Shown here one piece after another: positions 24,771 through 36,285 of a stretch of DNA of 64,000 bases. The stretch's first letter is position 1. Every line of letters starts with the position of its first letter. The DNA comes from Lycium barbarum (lineage: Eukaryota > Streptophyta > Magnoliopsida > Solanales > Solanaceae). A program made the translations under genes and the position numbers. The DNA lies in the NCBI RefSeq assembly GCF_019175385.1, contig NC_083339.1, forward strand, positions 112,453,601 to 112,517,600, given 5' to 3'. Under the pieces are notes generated by a model that saw only the letters and a list, made by a program, of their open reading frames with translations, made no database searches and was not told the origin of the DNA.

Positions 24771-25960
24771 CTCCCCTATGGGCAGTCCCTCATGAAGTGG
24801 TCTGGGCTGCCACAAGTATAACAAGCCAGCGACCCATACTGACATCACCCATATTGCTCTCTACCACAATTACCACACTGTTGTGGTAGTGATCTAGCCT
24901 GTGTTAGACCCCTCTGATGCTGTGACCCAGATGCACGGGAACTCTCACCTGGTCTAGATGGAATATAATACCCTGATCTGTATCTCTGAGACTGAGCTGG
25001 TGATAGCCTAAATGGCCTACCCTACTACTGGGGTCTGAAACTCCCTCTACTATCACCCTGCTGACCAGTAGACCTAGCCCTCTTATGATGCTCCCTCTCT
25101 ATCCTCTTAGTCACCTGCCAGTGACATATATGATCCTCACAGTTCTGCAAGAATGCCTGAATACAAGCAAGGTCCATATTATCATTCACCTCTGCAGTGG
25201 TACAAGCCTCAACATAATCGGGGTGCAAATCCGCTATAAACCTAAAAATCCTGGCCCTCCATGAATCAAAGAAAGATGGAGCATATCTAGCCAAGGAATC
25301 AAATAGGAGGCAATTACACAAACACTAGAACTGCCTTACTGAACAGTCAAGAACTGATCAACCCTCGCCTCTCGTATCTCCAATGACAAATAGTGATCAA
25401 GAGAGGCCTCTAAAAGCTAAGACCAACACGTTGGAGGTGCCTCAGGACCTCTGGCATGCTCCCACCCCTCACACCATAAGTCGACTATATCATGAAGCTT
25501 GAAAGCCGCTAACTCTGTCGCCTCGATCTTGGTAGCATGCATGACCCTGGAAATACGATGAAGCTTATCGACAAAGTTCTGTGGATCCTCATCCCGCCTA
25601 ACCCCTGAGTGCTCTGGGGATCACATGCTAGGAACTCATGAACCCTTGAGCTGCTGGACCTATCAATGGTTACTATACCAGTAGGTGCTCTCGGTTGCCT
25701 CTGAGTAGCTAAAAGCTGAGTCAATAACTGCAGCATACTCCTAAGATCCTGATCTGTCAGTACGGGAGGGGGTACTCGAGGTGCTGCCTCCCTCGGAAGC
25801 ACCTCGAGCGGTGGAGTCATCGATGATGGCTGGGATAGGGTCTCACCTTGGCCCTCAGACTGGGCCTCAGCTGCTGAGTGTGACCTATTGTTTCCCTCAC
25901 CAGCTTTTATATCAACTATCCGACTAGCTGCAGTCTTCCTTGTCACAGCTGTGTACAAAC
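24771..25960 (-). pseudogene. Element B gag, degraded
   Basis: Structural polyprotein remnant. N-terminal part 25509-25958 (VTRKTAASR, then a Ser/Pro/Ala-rich linker), mid-part 25025-25321 (YAPSFFDSWRARIFRFIADL). The CCHC knuckle near 24778-24822, CYTCGSPDHFMRDC, is intact, unlike element A. No in-frame ATG is evident at the very start; the nearest ATG (25962) is in another frame. Frameshifts near 25600 and 25330 break the reading. Confidence 0.8.
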
Positions 25961-26137
25961 ATGAAAAGGTAAGTTTAACTCAAACCTCCTATGACTTGGC
26001 TCTACAATACGATTTAGATTTGAAAGAAGGGTAACCAACTTCTAAATTCCCGGTAGCTTCCTATTTGTACAATGTAGTGCACGACATCCAGAAACAAGAC
26101 TCGACTAGACGTCTTGTAGACTCCCTAGGACAAACCT

Positions 26138-26150
26138 GCTCTGATACCAA
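26138..26150 (-). other. Primer-binding site of element B (initiator tRNA-Met)
   Basis: Minus strand TTGGTATCAGAGC, three bases inside the LTR end at 26154, as in element A. Confidence 0.92.
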
Positions 26151-26153
26151 GTT

Positions 26154-26309
26154 TGTCACTCCCTAAATCAAGAGAGGCATGACCGGCACTCGCTGTCATA
26201 CTAGGCCCTAGCGAACCACTCTAAATATGTAACCCAGGAGGAGTGGCCCTCAACTTAGGTCGGTAGGGCCTACCTGCACACAGATAATACCAACAAGCCG
26301 GCGAGGCCG

Positions 26310-26367
<58 letters not shown>

Positions 26368-26710
26368 ACTAGCTATCTCGTCTGAACTGGGCACACACAC
26401 CCAAAATAGGTATACACAACTGAGCAAGCCGACGAGGCTGCTATGATCGTACAAAGCCAACAGAACCCAAATAGACATATATAAGCCGGAAAGGCTATCA
26501 CACAAAAGCACTATATACAGGACTCGTCTACAAGCCTCTAAGGAAAGTATAACTGGACCATGGTCGGGACAAAGCCTGCCCTACCCATCCAATCTGTAGT
26601 AAAAAATGAAGGACTCCAAAAGACCTGGAAACTCTGAACAAAAGGCAGCTCACCAATCAGCTAATAGCAGATCCTGCCTACTTGGGAGGTCTATCAATCG
26701 GTCTATCTGT
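26154..26710 (-). repeat. Element B 5' LTR, partial
   Basis: Ends on the minus strand with AGTGACA at 26154. R/U5-like text (ACAAGCCTCTAAG, GGTCTATCAATCGG) parallels the A and C LTRs, then homology stops at about 26710, before any U3. A U3-like fragment of the same LTR style sits at 30136-31080 and could be the missing part, but the junction does not prove it. Confidence 0.75.
26312..26364. repeat. (AT)n microsatellite, ~53 bp
   Basis: Uninterrupted AT dinucleotides inside the element B LTR. They create a spurious minus-strand frame with alternating Tyr and Ile. Confidence 0.97.
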
Positions 26711-26713
26711 TCC

Positions 26714-27110
26714 ATCCTTTATTTCATTTTTAGTTATGATTATATATTGTTTATGATGCTTGTGTAGTTGAAAAGGATTATGTGCTAGCCTAACTTTGTT
26801 TACATGATTAAGTGAGTATCCTATGGATTTATTACTATTTGAAAAAATGAAAATAAATTAGAAGTTGAATTCAGACAATGTTAAGTGATTTTAGGTTAGT
26901 TAAATTGATAAAGATAAGAAAAAGAGATTTTATCCGTTATTTCATTTTAAGTTACGATTATATGTTATTTATGATGCTTGTGTAGTTGAAAAGGACTATG
27001 TACAAGCCTAACATTGTTTACATGATTAAGTGAGTATCCTATGGATTTATTACTATTTTTGACAATGTTAAGTGATTTTAAGTTAATTAAAATTGATAAA
27101 ATTAAGAAAT
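26714..27110. repeat. 218-bp tandem duplication
   Basis: The block with TTATGATGCTTGTGTAGTTG and ATGATTAAGTGAGTATCC occurs at 26714-26931 and again at 26932-27110. The second copy lacks a ~45-bp internal stretch. No coding potential; source unknown. A (TA)n tract follows at 27187-27213. Confidence 0.88.
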
Positions 27111-27578
27111 GTAGTAGCTTAAGTTAGAATTTTAACATTGTGTTGATAGGTTTAGTGTGATTTATTCATTCCTGTTAGCTTTTGATATATATATATATAT
27201 ATATATATATAAACAATTAAAAAACAACCTTAGTTCTTGTGAGTTTGTTACTAATTCATAGCAACTATTGGGCCTTTTGCATAAATTGTCCCTTTATTTA
27301 TAAGTATAATAATTATGAGTTTGGTTTAAAAGTATTGTAATTCATCTTTTTGGCTTTGTAAGTTAAATAATTGACCTCGGCCTATTACTAATGTTTGGTA
27401 CACCTATCTTTTGCGACCTCCCCAATTTGTTGGTGGATCTTTCGAGGCCCACTAACATTTCTAGATCGAGTCAACCCCTATCATGGAAAGACTAAGGCAC
27501 TGGAACATAATTAGGAGCGAAAATATTTATTTATGCATTTTTCTATTGGGCTTGGTCGGCTCAATTCCCTACTCTCTT
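27111..27578. other. Intergenic, no gene seen
   Basis: AT-rich sequence with a (TA)n run at about 27187-27213 and no coherent frame or recognisable element. Confidence 0.5.
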
Positions 27579-27586
27579 TATATTAT

Positions 27587-29121
27587 GGGAAACTTACATA
27601 AATAACTATTTTTTATAAGCTCCTAACACTATATAGCTATAAGTTTGTAATTTACAAACCGTAGCTACCTTTTATGTGGTTTCGGTTGTATTTCCGTATT
27701 TTTAAATACAGCGAAATACATGTATCATAAAAACAGAGTGTAGTAAATTCTTTAAATACACGAAGGAGTTTCGGCTGTATTTTCGTGTTTTAAATACAGC
27801 AAAATACATGTATAATAAAAATAGAGTAGAATAAATCCTTTAAATACATGAAGGAGTTGTGTATTTCATTATATTTATATATTGATAATCCTTTTGTTTT
27901 GGCGTATTGAAATGTATTCGAGTTTAGATCAGTAAAGTCGACACCTGACATTGCATCAGTTGAATGTATTTGAATGTATTTACACTCAAAAAATGACGAA
28001 AATGAAGAACACAGTCAAATCTGGTCATAACTCAGGCGAAAATACAAAATACACTGTATTTAAAAAGGAAGAATACAATAACGCCGGTCAAAAATACAGA
28101 AATACAAGCAAAATACAAAATACCACTGTATTTACCGATGAAATGCAGAAATACAAGCGAATACAAAAAAATACACTTTATTAAAAAAATACAAGCGAAA
28201 TACAAAATATCATTATATTTACACCCAAAAAAAAGATGAATACATTCAAATTCTTTTAAAAAATACACTATATTTGGGTGTATTTGATTATTCAAATACA
28301 CATTTTCTCTTTCGAAATACAAGTGAATACAAAAAAATACACTCTATACAAAAAAAATACAAGTGAAATACATAAATACCACTGTATTTACACCGAAAAA
28401 AGATGAATACATTCAAATCCTTTTAAAAGCTACGGATCTGACAATGAATTTATGAATTGGGTACCAAATTGGACTAAGAGTTGAAAGTTGACAACACAAC
28501 AAACTTTTCAAGGCAAAGGTTGCCGACGGGGAAAGCAATATAAAGACTAATTAATGTCTTCTTTTCCTCTTCTCTGAGCACAGAAGAAAATTTAAAGGGA
28601 TATAGAGAGGTATACAATAGAGATGCAGATGGGCAAAACCCCTAATTGAGATCTCTTCAATCATCCTTGTTTTTTTACTCTTTTCTTACTTTTTCTTCAA
28701 TTGATTCTAGGTTTGTACCCTTTTCCTGCTTCACCCACTGTTTTTGGTGCTGATGGCAGCATTGGTGGCGGAGATGGACGAGGAAGGGAGGGAGGGGTAA
28801 GGGGAAACAAGATCTGGGGGGTACCACTGTTTTTAGTGCTGACGACGGCGTTATGGTGTAGATGGATGACGGAGGGAGGGAGGGGTAAAGGGAAATGATA
28901 TCTGGGGTAGGAGAGGGAACGGAGACAGAGAAAGAGAGGGGTGAGGGAAAGGATAGATTTGATAGGTGAGAGAAAATCAATTTAAGAGAGGAACTTGTGA
29001 AATACAGGACATTAATTATGATGTGTAATTTAAGAAAATATTTTAGCTAGGAAAAATAAATAAAATAAAAAGTAGTTACTATTCATAAATAAGTCTTAGA
29101 GATAGCTAAGACAATTTTCCA
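27587..29121. mobile_element. Candidate non-autonomous TIR element
   Basis: Flanked by matching 8-mers TATATTAT at 27579-27586 and 29122-29129, a possible target duplication in AT-rich DNA. The ends are only weakly inverted: GGGAAACTTACATAAATA on the left, and on the complement of the right GGAAAATTGTCTTAGCTA. It holds the AAATACA array (27660-28440) and a purine-rich stretch (28760-28960) whose spurious frames are Ser/Pro-rich. The TSD length suggests hAT or Mutator, but the ends are too degraded to decide. Confidence 0.4.
27660..28440. repeat. Degenerate AAATACA-motif repeat tract
   Basis: Dozens of copies of AAATACA(A/G)GCGAAATAC and its reverse TGTATTTAAA, irregularly spaced. Partial direct copies include TTTAAATACAGC(G/A)AAATACATGTAT at about 27703 and 27785. 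Frames here (27951-28184, 28032-28322) are by-products of the repeat. Confidence 0.75.
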
Positions 29122-29129
29122 TATATTAT

Positions 29130-30135
29130 TTACCTGATTATATATATGTATGTTTGTATATAAATTGGAACCCTGAATGAGATTATCACGCCTAAGAGTT
29201 GCTAAACATTGATTTTCAAAATTTTAAAAAAAAAAAACGTATAGGCAAATTTAGGATTGCGGATGATTTTGAGGATTTTGGATACCTTTGATATGATTTT
29301 GAATTTATAGACAAACTTTAGGACTACTATGATTGATTTGAAACTTGAGTTGGAAAAGATGTTTTGTAAACTTGAATTATCATTTTTGGTGAACTGTTTT
29401 GACTATTAAAAAGGCTAATGTGTTAACTTTGAGACTTTTTGTAAAGATTAAAACCAAGAATTGAATAAAAGTTCTAAAAATATGGCTAACCTATGGAGTA
29501 TATTAGTATGCCTAGAAAAACTATTTTCAAACACTATTTTCTATACTTAAAAATATTTTTTCTAAAAAAGATTTTTCTAAATTCGGGTGGGCTTACGTAG
29601 TGTTCTACCTGGGTTAACGCCTTCGAATTTTAACCTACGTGTTCTAGTCCGAAATCCAAAAACGCCCAATTTTGGGCAAAACTCTACGATTTTCATTTCT
29701 CGAAAAGTGAGTATTTTTGCATAAACGACATATCTTGCTTTACGGAAATATAAACAAAGGAAATTTTTTTTTATACAAACAATTTATATCTACAAAGGCA
29801 TACTATTAGAACCCGTAGGTCAACCGTATTTTATGGATCTTTAATACTGGGTGCTTAACACCTTCCCCGAGGGATCACCAGAACCCTTACCTCAACTTTG
29901 ATTAGATTAGGATTCTTTTAAAATTTAACTGTTTTGAATGAACCCTTTTCGAACTGATTTTCCTAATTTCCTAAAAATTAGGTGGCGACTCTAAAATAAA
30001 GTTCATTTAGAGTATCATTACGTAGAGGTATATTTTTTTTCGGTACAATTGACAACCGTACTTTCTCGGGACAGTTTCCTTTTTAAACGGGACAAGTGCA
30101 AATACGAATCGAAAAAAAAATATAGACCCGCTACA
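29130..30135 (+). repeat. Tat/Ogre-like LTR fragment
   Basis: Contains in plus sense GTGCTTAACACCTTCCCCGA with GAACCCTTACC (29851-29893) and TTAGGTGGCGACTCT (29979-29993). The LARD and solo LTR E carry the corresponding texts in opposite orientation (near 9695-9850 and 46283-46440). It ends near CCGCTACA at 30135. The left edge is unclear. It is probably a solo or truncated LTR of a relative inserted in the other direction. Confidence 0.55.
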
Positions 30136-31080
30136 CTACTTCCACCAAATTCCAAAACAACTCCCAAATATCAATAACAACATCAACAATACCATAACCA
30201 AGAGATTATATTCAAATTAGACTCAAATCAGCCCCAAACTTCCTTTATGACCTTTTCTACCATGATTTTCTTCATCTTTATGACTTACTAACCTCCAAAT
30301 CAACTCAATATAAGTAATAGAGTGAAGAACACACCTTATACTTGAAGAACTTCAACCAACACAATCTTGCTTCAAAACCAAATCCACCACAACTTCAACT
30401 AAAAGCAAGAACAATAATCTTCCATAAACTAGCTTAGGGTTTTAAAGCTTGATATTCACTTGAATTAGCTTAAGATATTTATGGAAGATTTAGGATGGTT
30501 GAGAAAGCTTAGAGGATCTAGAAGGATCTGATTTTTGGTGAAAATAAGCCCCAAGTCGTGCCCCATTTAATTTATAACAAAAGAGAAATTTTTCCACCGC
30601 CTCAATTCCAAAGTCACTTTTACGGACCGTGAAAGTGGCCGTCAAATCAGTCCAGCTGCTCCTCCACATTGTCACCTTTTCAAGGTAGAAAAATTTTATT
30701 TTCATTTTCATGGTTCGTGAAAATGTCCCTATTTCTCATATTTGCGTTCTGTCAGTTCCATTGGAAAGAAGACTCCCTGACTTGAATTTACATAGGTTAT
30801 GTATTTCATAACTCCTCATATTCTAGGAGATATACCTCTCTCAAGTTAGATCAAAAATCCTGTTCGAAATTCTGCCAAGTTTTCTCAAAGTTTCGACAAA
30901 CTTAATTTTTTTGATTCGCTTTTTCTCCAATCCTTCCATAATTTACTAAACATGAACTTAAACTCTCATAACCATAAGATAGGCATGTCTACTCTCATAC
31001 CACTTTGAAGATAACTCCGGTGTCTACAATTAGGACACCTAACATCCAACGAATCTCAACTTACAAAACTGAGGTGTAAC
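30136..31080 (-). repeat. Chromovirus LTR U3 fragment
   Basis: On the minus strand starts TGTTACACCTCAGTTTTG at 31080. The inner end (30140-30210, TTCCACCAAATTCCAAAACA and beyond) is homologous to element C LTR at about 44415-44490. R and U5 are absent. No gene inside. Confidence 0.7.
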
Positions 31081-32742
31081 AAGTTAAAAAGCACAATTTT
31101 CAGATAATGTAATCAAGACAATCCATCTGATAATGATGGTTTATATCCAAACTGGTCTCTAATAAATAGCTAAACCATTGCTTATGAGAACAAAGCTTCA
31201 TGTACTGGTCTGAGATATGATATATTGTATAAAACATCACTTGTATGCTTCAGACCAATAAATTATGATAAATTCTCTCCTCATAATTGGTTCAAGGTTA
31301 GGAATCAGATATTTTCATCTAATGGTTTTTTATGTGTGGTATATGATTAATTAATCCATCATGACGCAAACAAATGGATTCCCACAAAGAAGATGGGATA
31401 TATGTTAGTTTTTCTAGAATAAGAGGGAGAGAATAAGTAGCTAGAAAATATGTTGTGAATTATCATTAGTGTGATTCTCATTCAAAAGTAACTCAAGTTA
31501 AATTCTAGAAGCATTTGCTGACCCAAAATTAATTTCATAATTCAGCTACAAAATGCTCCTATTAATATAATGACCTTGAAGGATAGAGTCTACAACATGC
31601 ATGAAGCATGGTAGATAAAAATCGGTTACGCAATAATTCTTGAAAAGAAAGAGGAGCAAATGATCAAAATGATTATTATAAATGCTCTTGAAGAGCATAC
31701 GACATAACACTTCATGAAACCTCATGAGAGATTTAGGTAGATAATGGAAGTGATGAGATGTCAATAAGTTATGTCCCATTGCGAACCGACACAAATGATA
31801 TATCATCGACGATATATTTTTATACAATGTAACGCAATATTGTAAAAGATTTTGAGGATCTGAATTCTACATTTGTTAAAGCATGCGGACATAGAAATAA
31901 TTATCAAGTGAAATGATGCCTCTTGTTAAGCGTGAAGCTTATTGAACTTGCAGTCTGGACACCAGAAGATATCCTGCCCTTTAAATGCAAATGAATACTG
32001 TCACAACCTATATGACTTACTTGATAACATTTATATGAAAATTCTTGAAGAATTTTAAATGCCTGAAGCATATACAAGTTCTAGAAAATTGTTCATAATC
32101 TTATATGAATTAAATCACGTGAATGCTATTTAATCATCTTAATGAATATTCATTTACTAAGGGTCTATTTATCTTTACATTTTTTTATGAAAATCAGAAT
32201 ATGTTATATTGTTGTGCAAGTTGATGACTTGTACATTATTGAAAACTCTTGAAGAGTTTCCAAAAGCAATAGATTATTTGTTGAAAGAAGTTGAAATGAG
32301 GAACTTACAGAATTCTTGGGTTCTAAAGTACCATATATTAATGCAATTGATGCATTTATATATTTTATTATGACTATGAGGGATTATAGTCATACAATGT
32401 TATTTTACATGACAGTCAAATCATATAGAGATAACATATTTTTATAAAGCTAGTCAGGAATGCACTTGGAGTGATTTCAACAATATTATATGCTAATACA
32501 ACTCTATCCAAAGATTGAAGATGCAATAGCATACATAGCCCATGAAAAAAGCATACTTCACCAAAGTTGTTCTTCACACACGATCTCCAAAAGAATGATG
32601 ATATCAACGTACAACGGATTCGTTCAAGTGATAATATGGTTGATTTGTTCACCAAGTCTCTACCAACTGCAACTTTCGAAAAGATGATGCACAAGATTGG
32701 GATGTGAAGATTCAAATTTTGGATTGATGTTCTCATCAGGGG
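31081..32742 (+). pseudogene. Ty1/copia pol remnant (RT and RNase H), heavily decayed
   Basis: Plus-strand fragments in several frames resemble plant copia pol. Near 32205-32260 VQVDDLYII stands at the RT catalytic YVDD position. Downstream at about 32560-32710 THDLQKN(D)DINV, RSSDNMVDLFTKSLPT and FEKMMHKIGM are the typical end of copia RNase H. Earlier parts (31081-32180) are too scrambled to assign. Gag, protease and most of integrase are not seen. The frame ends just before the polypurine tract. Confidence 0.75.
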
Positions 32743-32746
32743 GAGT
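32735..32746 (+). other. Copia polypurine tract
   Basis: CATCAGGGGGAGT between the pol end and the LTR; the typical PPT context of plant copia elements. Confidence 0.7.
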
Positions 32747-32753
32747 TAATATG

Positions 32754-33122
32754 TGATGTATCCTTTTTTAATGTTTTGTCCCAATTGGGTTTTCCTAGTA
32801 AGGTTTTTAATGAGGCAGCTAAATTCGTATTATTAGAAATATGTACTATTTTTCCTTCACTAGAATTTTTCCCACTGGGTTTTTCTAGTAAGGTTTTAAT
32901 GAGACACTTTATCTATCAAATAGACAACCAAGGGAGAGTGCTATATATATTATTTATTATTGTAGATGTCTATCTTAAGGAGAAAAATTAAGGTTAGTGA
33001 CTTTGGGATCAAGTCAGTTTTCCCCTTCATTGTAAATATATCCCTCAAGAGAAATAAAAGAATCATCATCTCTTCTCTCTTTCTCTACAATATTCTTCTT
33101 GTAGCCTTATTATTTTATAACA
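32754..33122 (+). repeat. Copia 3' LTR
   Basis: Starts TGATGTATCC after the PPT and plausibly ends TTTATAACA at 33122. Contains two copies of GGGTTTT(C)CTAGTAAGGTTTT at about 32788 and 32878, a signature of Tnt1/Tork-like LTRs. The 5' LTR is not in the window, so the ends are estimates. Confidence 0.65.
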
Positions 33123-33448
33123 TCTATAAATATATTAAAATCTTTTCTCTTCTTTAAAGATTATTTCGCTGCGCAATATCTGTTTGCTCCTTATCAGATC
33201 TTTTCTCCCTGTTCACGCCAAAACATCTTTTGCTGTAAAAAAATTTGCAACACCCGAAAATCAATAGCAATAAGACTATATATGTTGGTACTTCTTTGCA
33301 AAAGATGATTGGGTATGATGGCTTCTGATAAATAAAATTATTGTACCTTAACTGTAATTTGTTTAATAGCAATAGGATTAGCTGGTACTTCTTTGCATAG
33401 CAGTATGTAATTAGCATGTGGTTATAAAAAAAATTGAAGTACCATCCA
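33123..33448. other. Spacer with ~80-bp direct repeat, no gene
   Basis: ATAGCAATAAGAC and ATAGCAATAGGATT, each followed by TGGTACTTCTTTGCA, occur at about 33266 and 33367. Otherwise featureless AT-rich DNA. Confidence 0.55.
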
Positions 33449-34533
33449 GAGGCGGCTCAACAACTTTGGAGGCCTAAAACCGAATTTTAAAAACAGGCCC
33501 TAGTTTTTTAAACTTTGTTTGTGTACATCCCCACGTGCGCACTTACACAAAAATATATATATGAAGTATATTTATTAAGCTTTTGAGATGATAAACTATT
33601 GAACTTTTTAATAATAGATTTCTTCTAATGCTTTCCTTTCAAATTGATAATATAATTTCAATCCATTTATTTGTTTTGAGATATTATTGATCTTAGGTAA
33701 AAAAATATATAAAAAAGGCAACATGTACTTATGAAGTAAAAATATAAAACTGACAAATTTTCCATTGAAAACAGAGAATAGAAAGTTAGAATAGGAGAAC
33801 TTAGAATAATAACTTTATATAAAAGCATAATTTCACAGCATCAATTTGCTTGCTACAATGCTTACAATAATAAGAAAAAAATATGCAATTTATGATATTC
33901 AATACACTACAGGCCATGTATTTGACAAAATAATTGCATATCTTAGAGTCTGGAGCCTAAAGGGCATAAAAATACACGGTATAAATCAAAAGGGGTAGCC
34001 TTTTATTTACAGACCAAAACGGTCCACGTTATACCCCAAATTTTTTTTCAATTGTTAGTCGATCACAGAGAAAAAAATAATAATGGTATAACGTGGATTG
34101 ATCCACGTTATACAAAATTATTTGTATAACGTGGATCAGTCCACGTTATACCATTAATATATATTTTTCTCCCCAACGTTTTACAAAATAGTTTGTAAGA
34201 CGTTGTCTCTATTTAAATCATATTCGGCTGTGTTTTTAATAAAAAAAAAATTATTGATTTTTAAAATTTTTAAAGCATATAGTTAATTTCAGTGATTAAC
34301 TGAAATAAATATTTTAACACATGCAATAATTAAATATGTGTTATATATGCGAACATAAATTAAAAAAAATATATAAGTTAAATAAACGTCACACATTAAC
34401 TGAGTAGTAAATGTTAAATTACATACTAACTATTAAACGGCACAAGACATGTTATATATTCTTGGAAGATTACATAAGGAAACAACGATCGTACAACTTA
34501 AGAAAAAACATAAAAACCAACAAGCAATAACAA

Positions 34534-34658
34534 CTATTGATTTCTGTCGGGGCAGCGATTGTTGTTATGACTTGTTTGCTTGCACGTACTACACTTTCTA
34601 GCCATGAGAGCAGGAGCTATATCCATTTCATTCCTCCTTCTAGTTATAGTCCGCGCTC
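34534..34658 (-). pseudogene. MURA-type transposase, last exon with zinc knuckle
   Basis: On the minus strand an AG acceptor (34659-34660) is followed by a 125-bp open frame that encodes RTITRRRNEMDIAPALMARK, then CSTCKQTSHNNNRC and a TAG stop at 34534. The CCHC spacing C-x2-C-x4-H-x4-C is the C-terminal zinc knuckle that follows the SWIM domain in plant MuDR/MURA transposases. The catalytic DDE and SWIM exons are absent, so it cannot act. It lies inside the MULE, which agrees with its identity. Confidence 0.7.
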
Positions 34659-35165
34659 CTGAACCCGAAGTAAGTTTTGTTTGAAAAAAACTTAGTGTTT
34701 GACTGTAAGATTATTTTAGTCAACTTTATATGTCGAGAAAATTAGTCAGCCTTATTTTCAAAAATTGAAATCACAGAAGTGAAATTGACATTCACAGCTA
34801 CATTACCCCGGGATTTTTACGTTGAAATCTATTGGGTATCATCATCTTATAAGTAAATAAAACTGAAAATTTCAGGCCAATTTGGGGGAAAATTGAAATT
34901 GAATGGGATAAAAGGTTTTTTTTTTAAAATCGGCTCGGCCAAACCACCTTACGGCAGTTTGTCCGCGTAGATCTCAAAAAAATACGCAAGTTAAAAAAAA
35001 CGCGTAAAACGGACGTCCGAGCGCAAAGTTATGACCATCTAAAGTTTGACCATTTTACAACTAGTTTTTCTCCCTATATTTTTTAGAATTATATTTATAT
35101 TCAAAATAAAGTTATATCTTGACTAAAAAATAACACGCTTAAATAAAAATCTTAAAAAATAAAAC

Positions 35166-35575
35166 ACCCTAAAGTTTCCAAACAAAACTTACTTCGGGTA
35201 CCTTTTCAACCCCTAAAATGACTATTCGAGCGTCTACGTATCATTAATGTATTGAGCCTACATTATTGTACGCAGAAAAAATATCAGGTTCTATATAAAA
35301 TATTGACGTTCGGAGTCTTGACACACGACTAATCGTTGATCAAAGTATGGAAAAAACACTAAGTTTTTTCAAACAAAACTTACTTCGGGCACCTTTTTAA
35401 CCCCTAAAATGACTATCCGAACATCTACGTATCCTTGATGTATTGGGCCTACATTATTGTCGGCAGAAAAAAATATCAGGTTCTATATAAAATATTGACA
35501 TTTCGGAGTCTTGACACACGACTAATCATTGATCAAAGTATGAAAAAAACATTAAGTTTTTTCAAACAAAACTTA
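35166..35575. repeat. ~190-bp direct duplication inside the MULE
   Basis: The block with AAACAAAACTTACTTCGGG, ATCAGGTTCTATATAAAATA and GACACACGACTAATC occurs twice in tandem (about 35166-35360 and 35361-35575), with about 6-8% difference by eye. Confidence 0.85.
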
Positions 35576-36285
35576 CTGCGCTAAAGGTATTGTTGTAACA
35601 TTTTTTTTTGTTGGGGTATTTTGGATCAAAATGATTTTTTTGGGGGCATTTTGGTTCCAGACTCCTATTTTGTAAAACGTTGGGGAGAAAAATATATATT
35701 AATGGTATAACCTGGACTGATCCACGTTATACAAAATTATTTGTATAACGTGAATCAGTCCACGTTATACCTTTTAATTTTTTTCTTATTTTCTCTGTGA
35801 TCGACTGACAATGGAAAAAAAATTTGGGGTATAACGTGGACTAGTTTTGGTCTGTAAATAAAAGGCTACCCCCTTTTGGTTTATACCGTGTATTTTTATA
35901 CCCTTTAGGCTCCGGACTCGCATATCTTACTTGGATAAAGAGGAAAAAAGTTAAAAGACTATAAATTTTCTTGTAAAAGGAAAAATGAGAAGCATAATAC
36001 GGATATAAACCAAAAAAAGAAAAGAAATAGAAGTAAGGTGAGTATCTACCTGAGTTACTCTCATTACCTAAATATGTTTCAACGGTAACAATCAATTACT
36101 ACTCCAAGAGATTTCTTCCATTTTTATAAGCTTTTCCTTTTATAGTTTCTACAGCATACTATTAAATAGTTTTTCAAAGGAAAAAGCAACATGTACTGAT
36201 TATACACATACTAGGGGCCCCCCAAAATATGGGGCCTAAAGCAATGGCTTTAGGTGCTTCCCCCTCCGGCCGGCCCCGGTGTCAT

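Larger units (their letters stand above)
21374..26710 (-). mobile_element. Ty3/gypsy chromovirus B (Tekay/Del-like), 3' end displaced
   Basis: Interior 21374-26153 plus a 5' LTR starting at 26154. Its 3' untranslated end and 3' LTR are absent because element A begins at 21373, about ten bases after B's pol stop at 21384; they should lie left of A, outside the window. The 5' LTR is recognisable only to about 26710. The family is related to A but clearly diverged. Confidence 0.88.
33946..35919. mobile_element. Mutator-like element (MULE) with long TIRs and 10-bp TSD
   Basis: The ends GAGTCTGGAGCC and, on the complement, GAGTCCGGAGCC start inverted repeats of about 250 bp (33946-34195 and 35663-35919) that are nearly identical. 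The direct 10-mer GCATATCTTA flanks both sides exactly (33936-33945 and 35920-35929). Long TIRs with a 9-11 bp duplication are the hallmark of MULEs. Each TIR contains two palindromes built on TATAACGTGGA / TCCACGTTATA. The interior keeps one transposase exon and a local duplication, so it is non-autonomous. Confidence 0.88.
33449..36285. mobile_element. Candidate hAT-like element, host of a nested MULE
   Basis: Left end CAGAGGCGGCTCAACAAC with GGCCTAAAA faces a right end whose complement reads CCGGGGCCGGCCGGAGG with GCACCTAAAGCC. These imperfect inverted ends are of the GGCGGC/TTTAGGCC type common among plant hAT repeats. No target duplication could be seen. With the Mutator-like insert removed, about 850 bp of non-coding AT-rich sequence remains. 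Confidence 0.45.

Noticed and set aside
28675..28980. Ser/Pro-rich minus-strand frame of 101 codons
   Set aside because: Low-complexity translation of a purine-rich tract in a candidate transposon.
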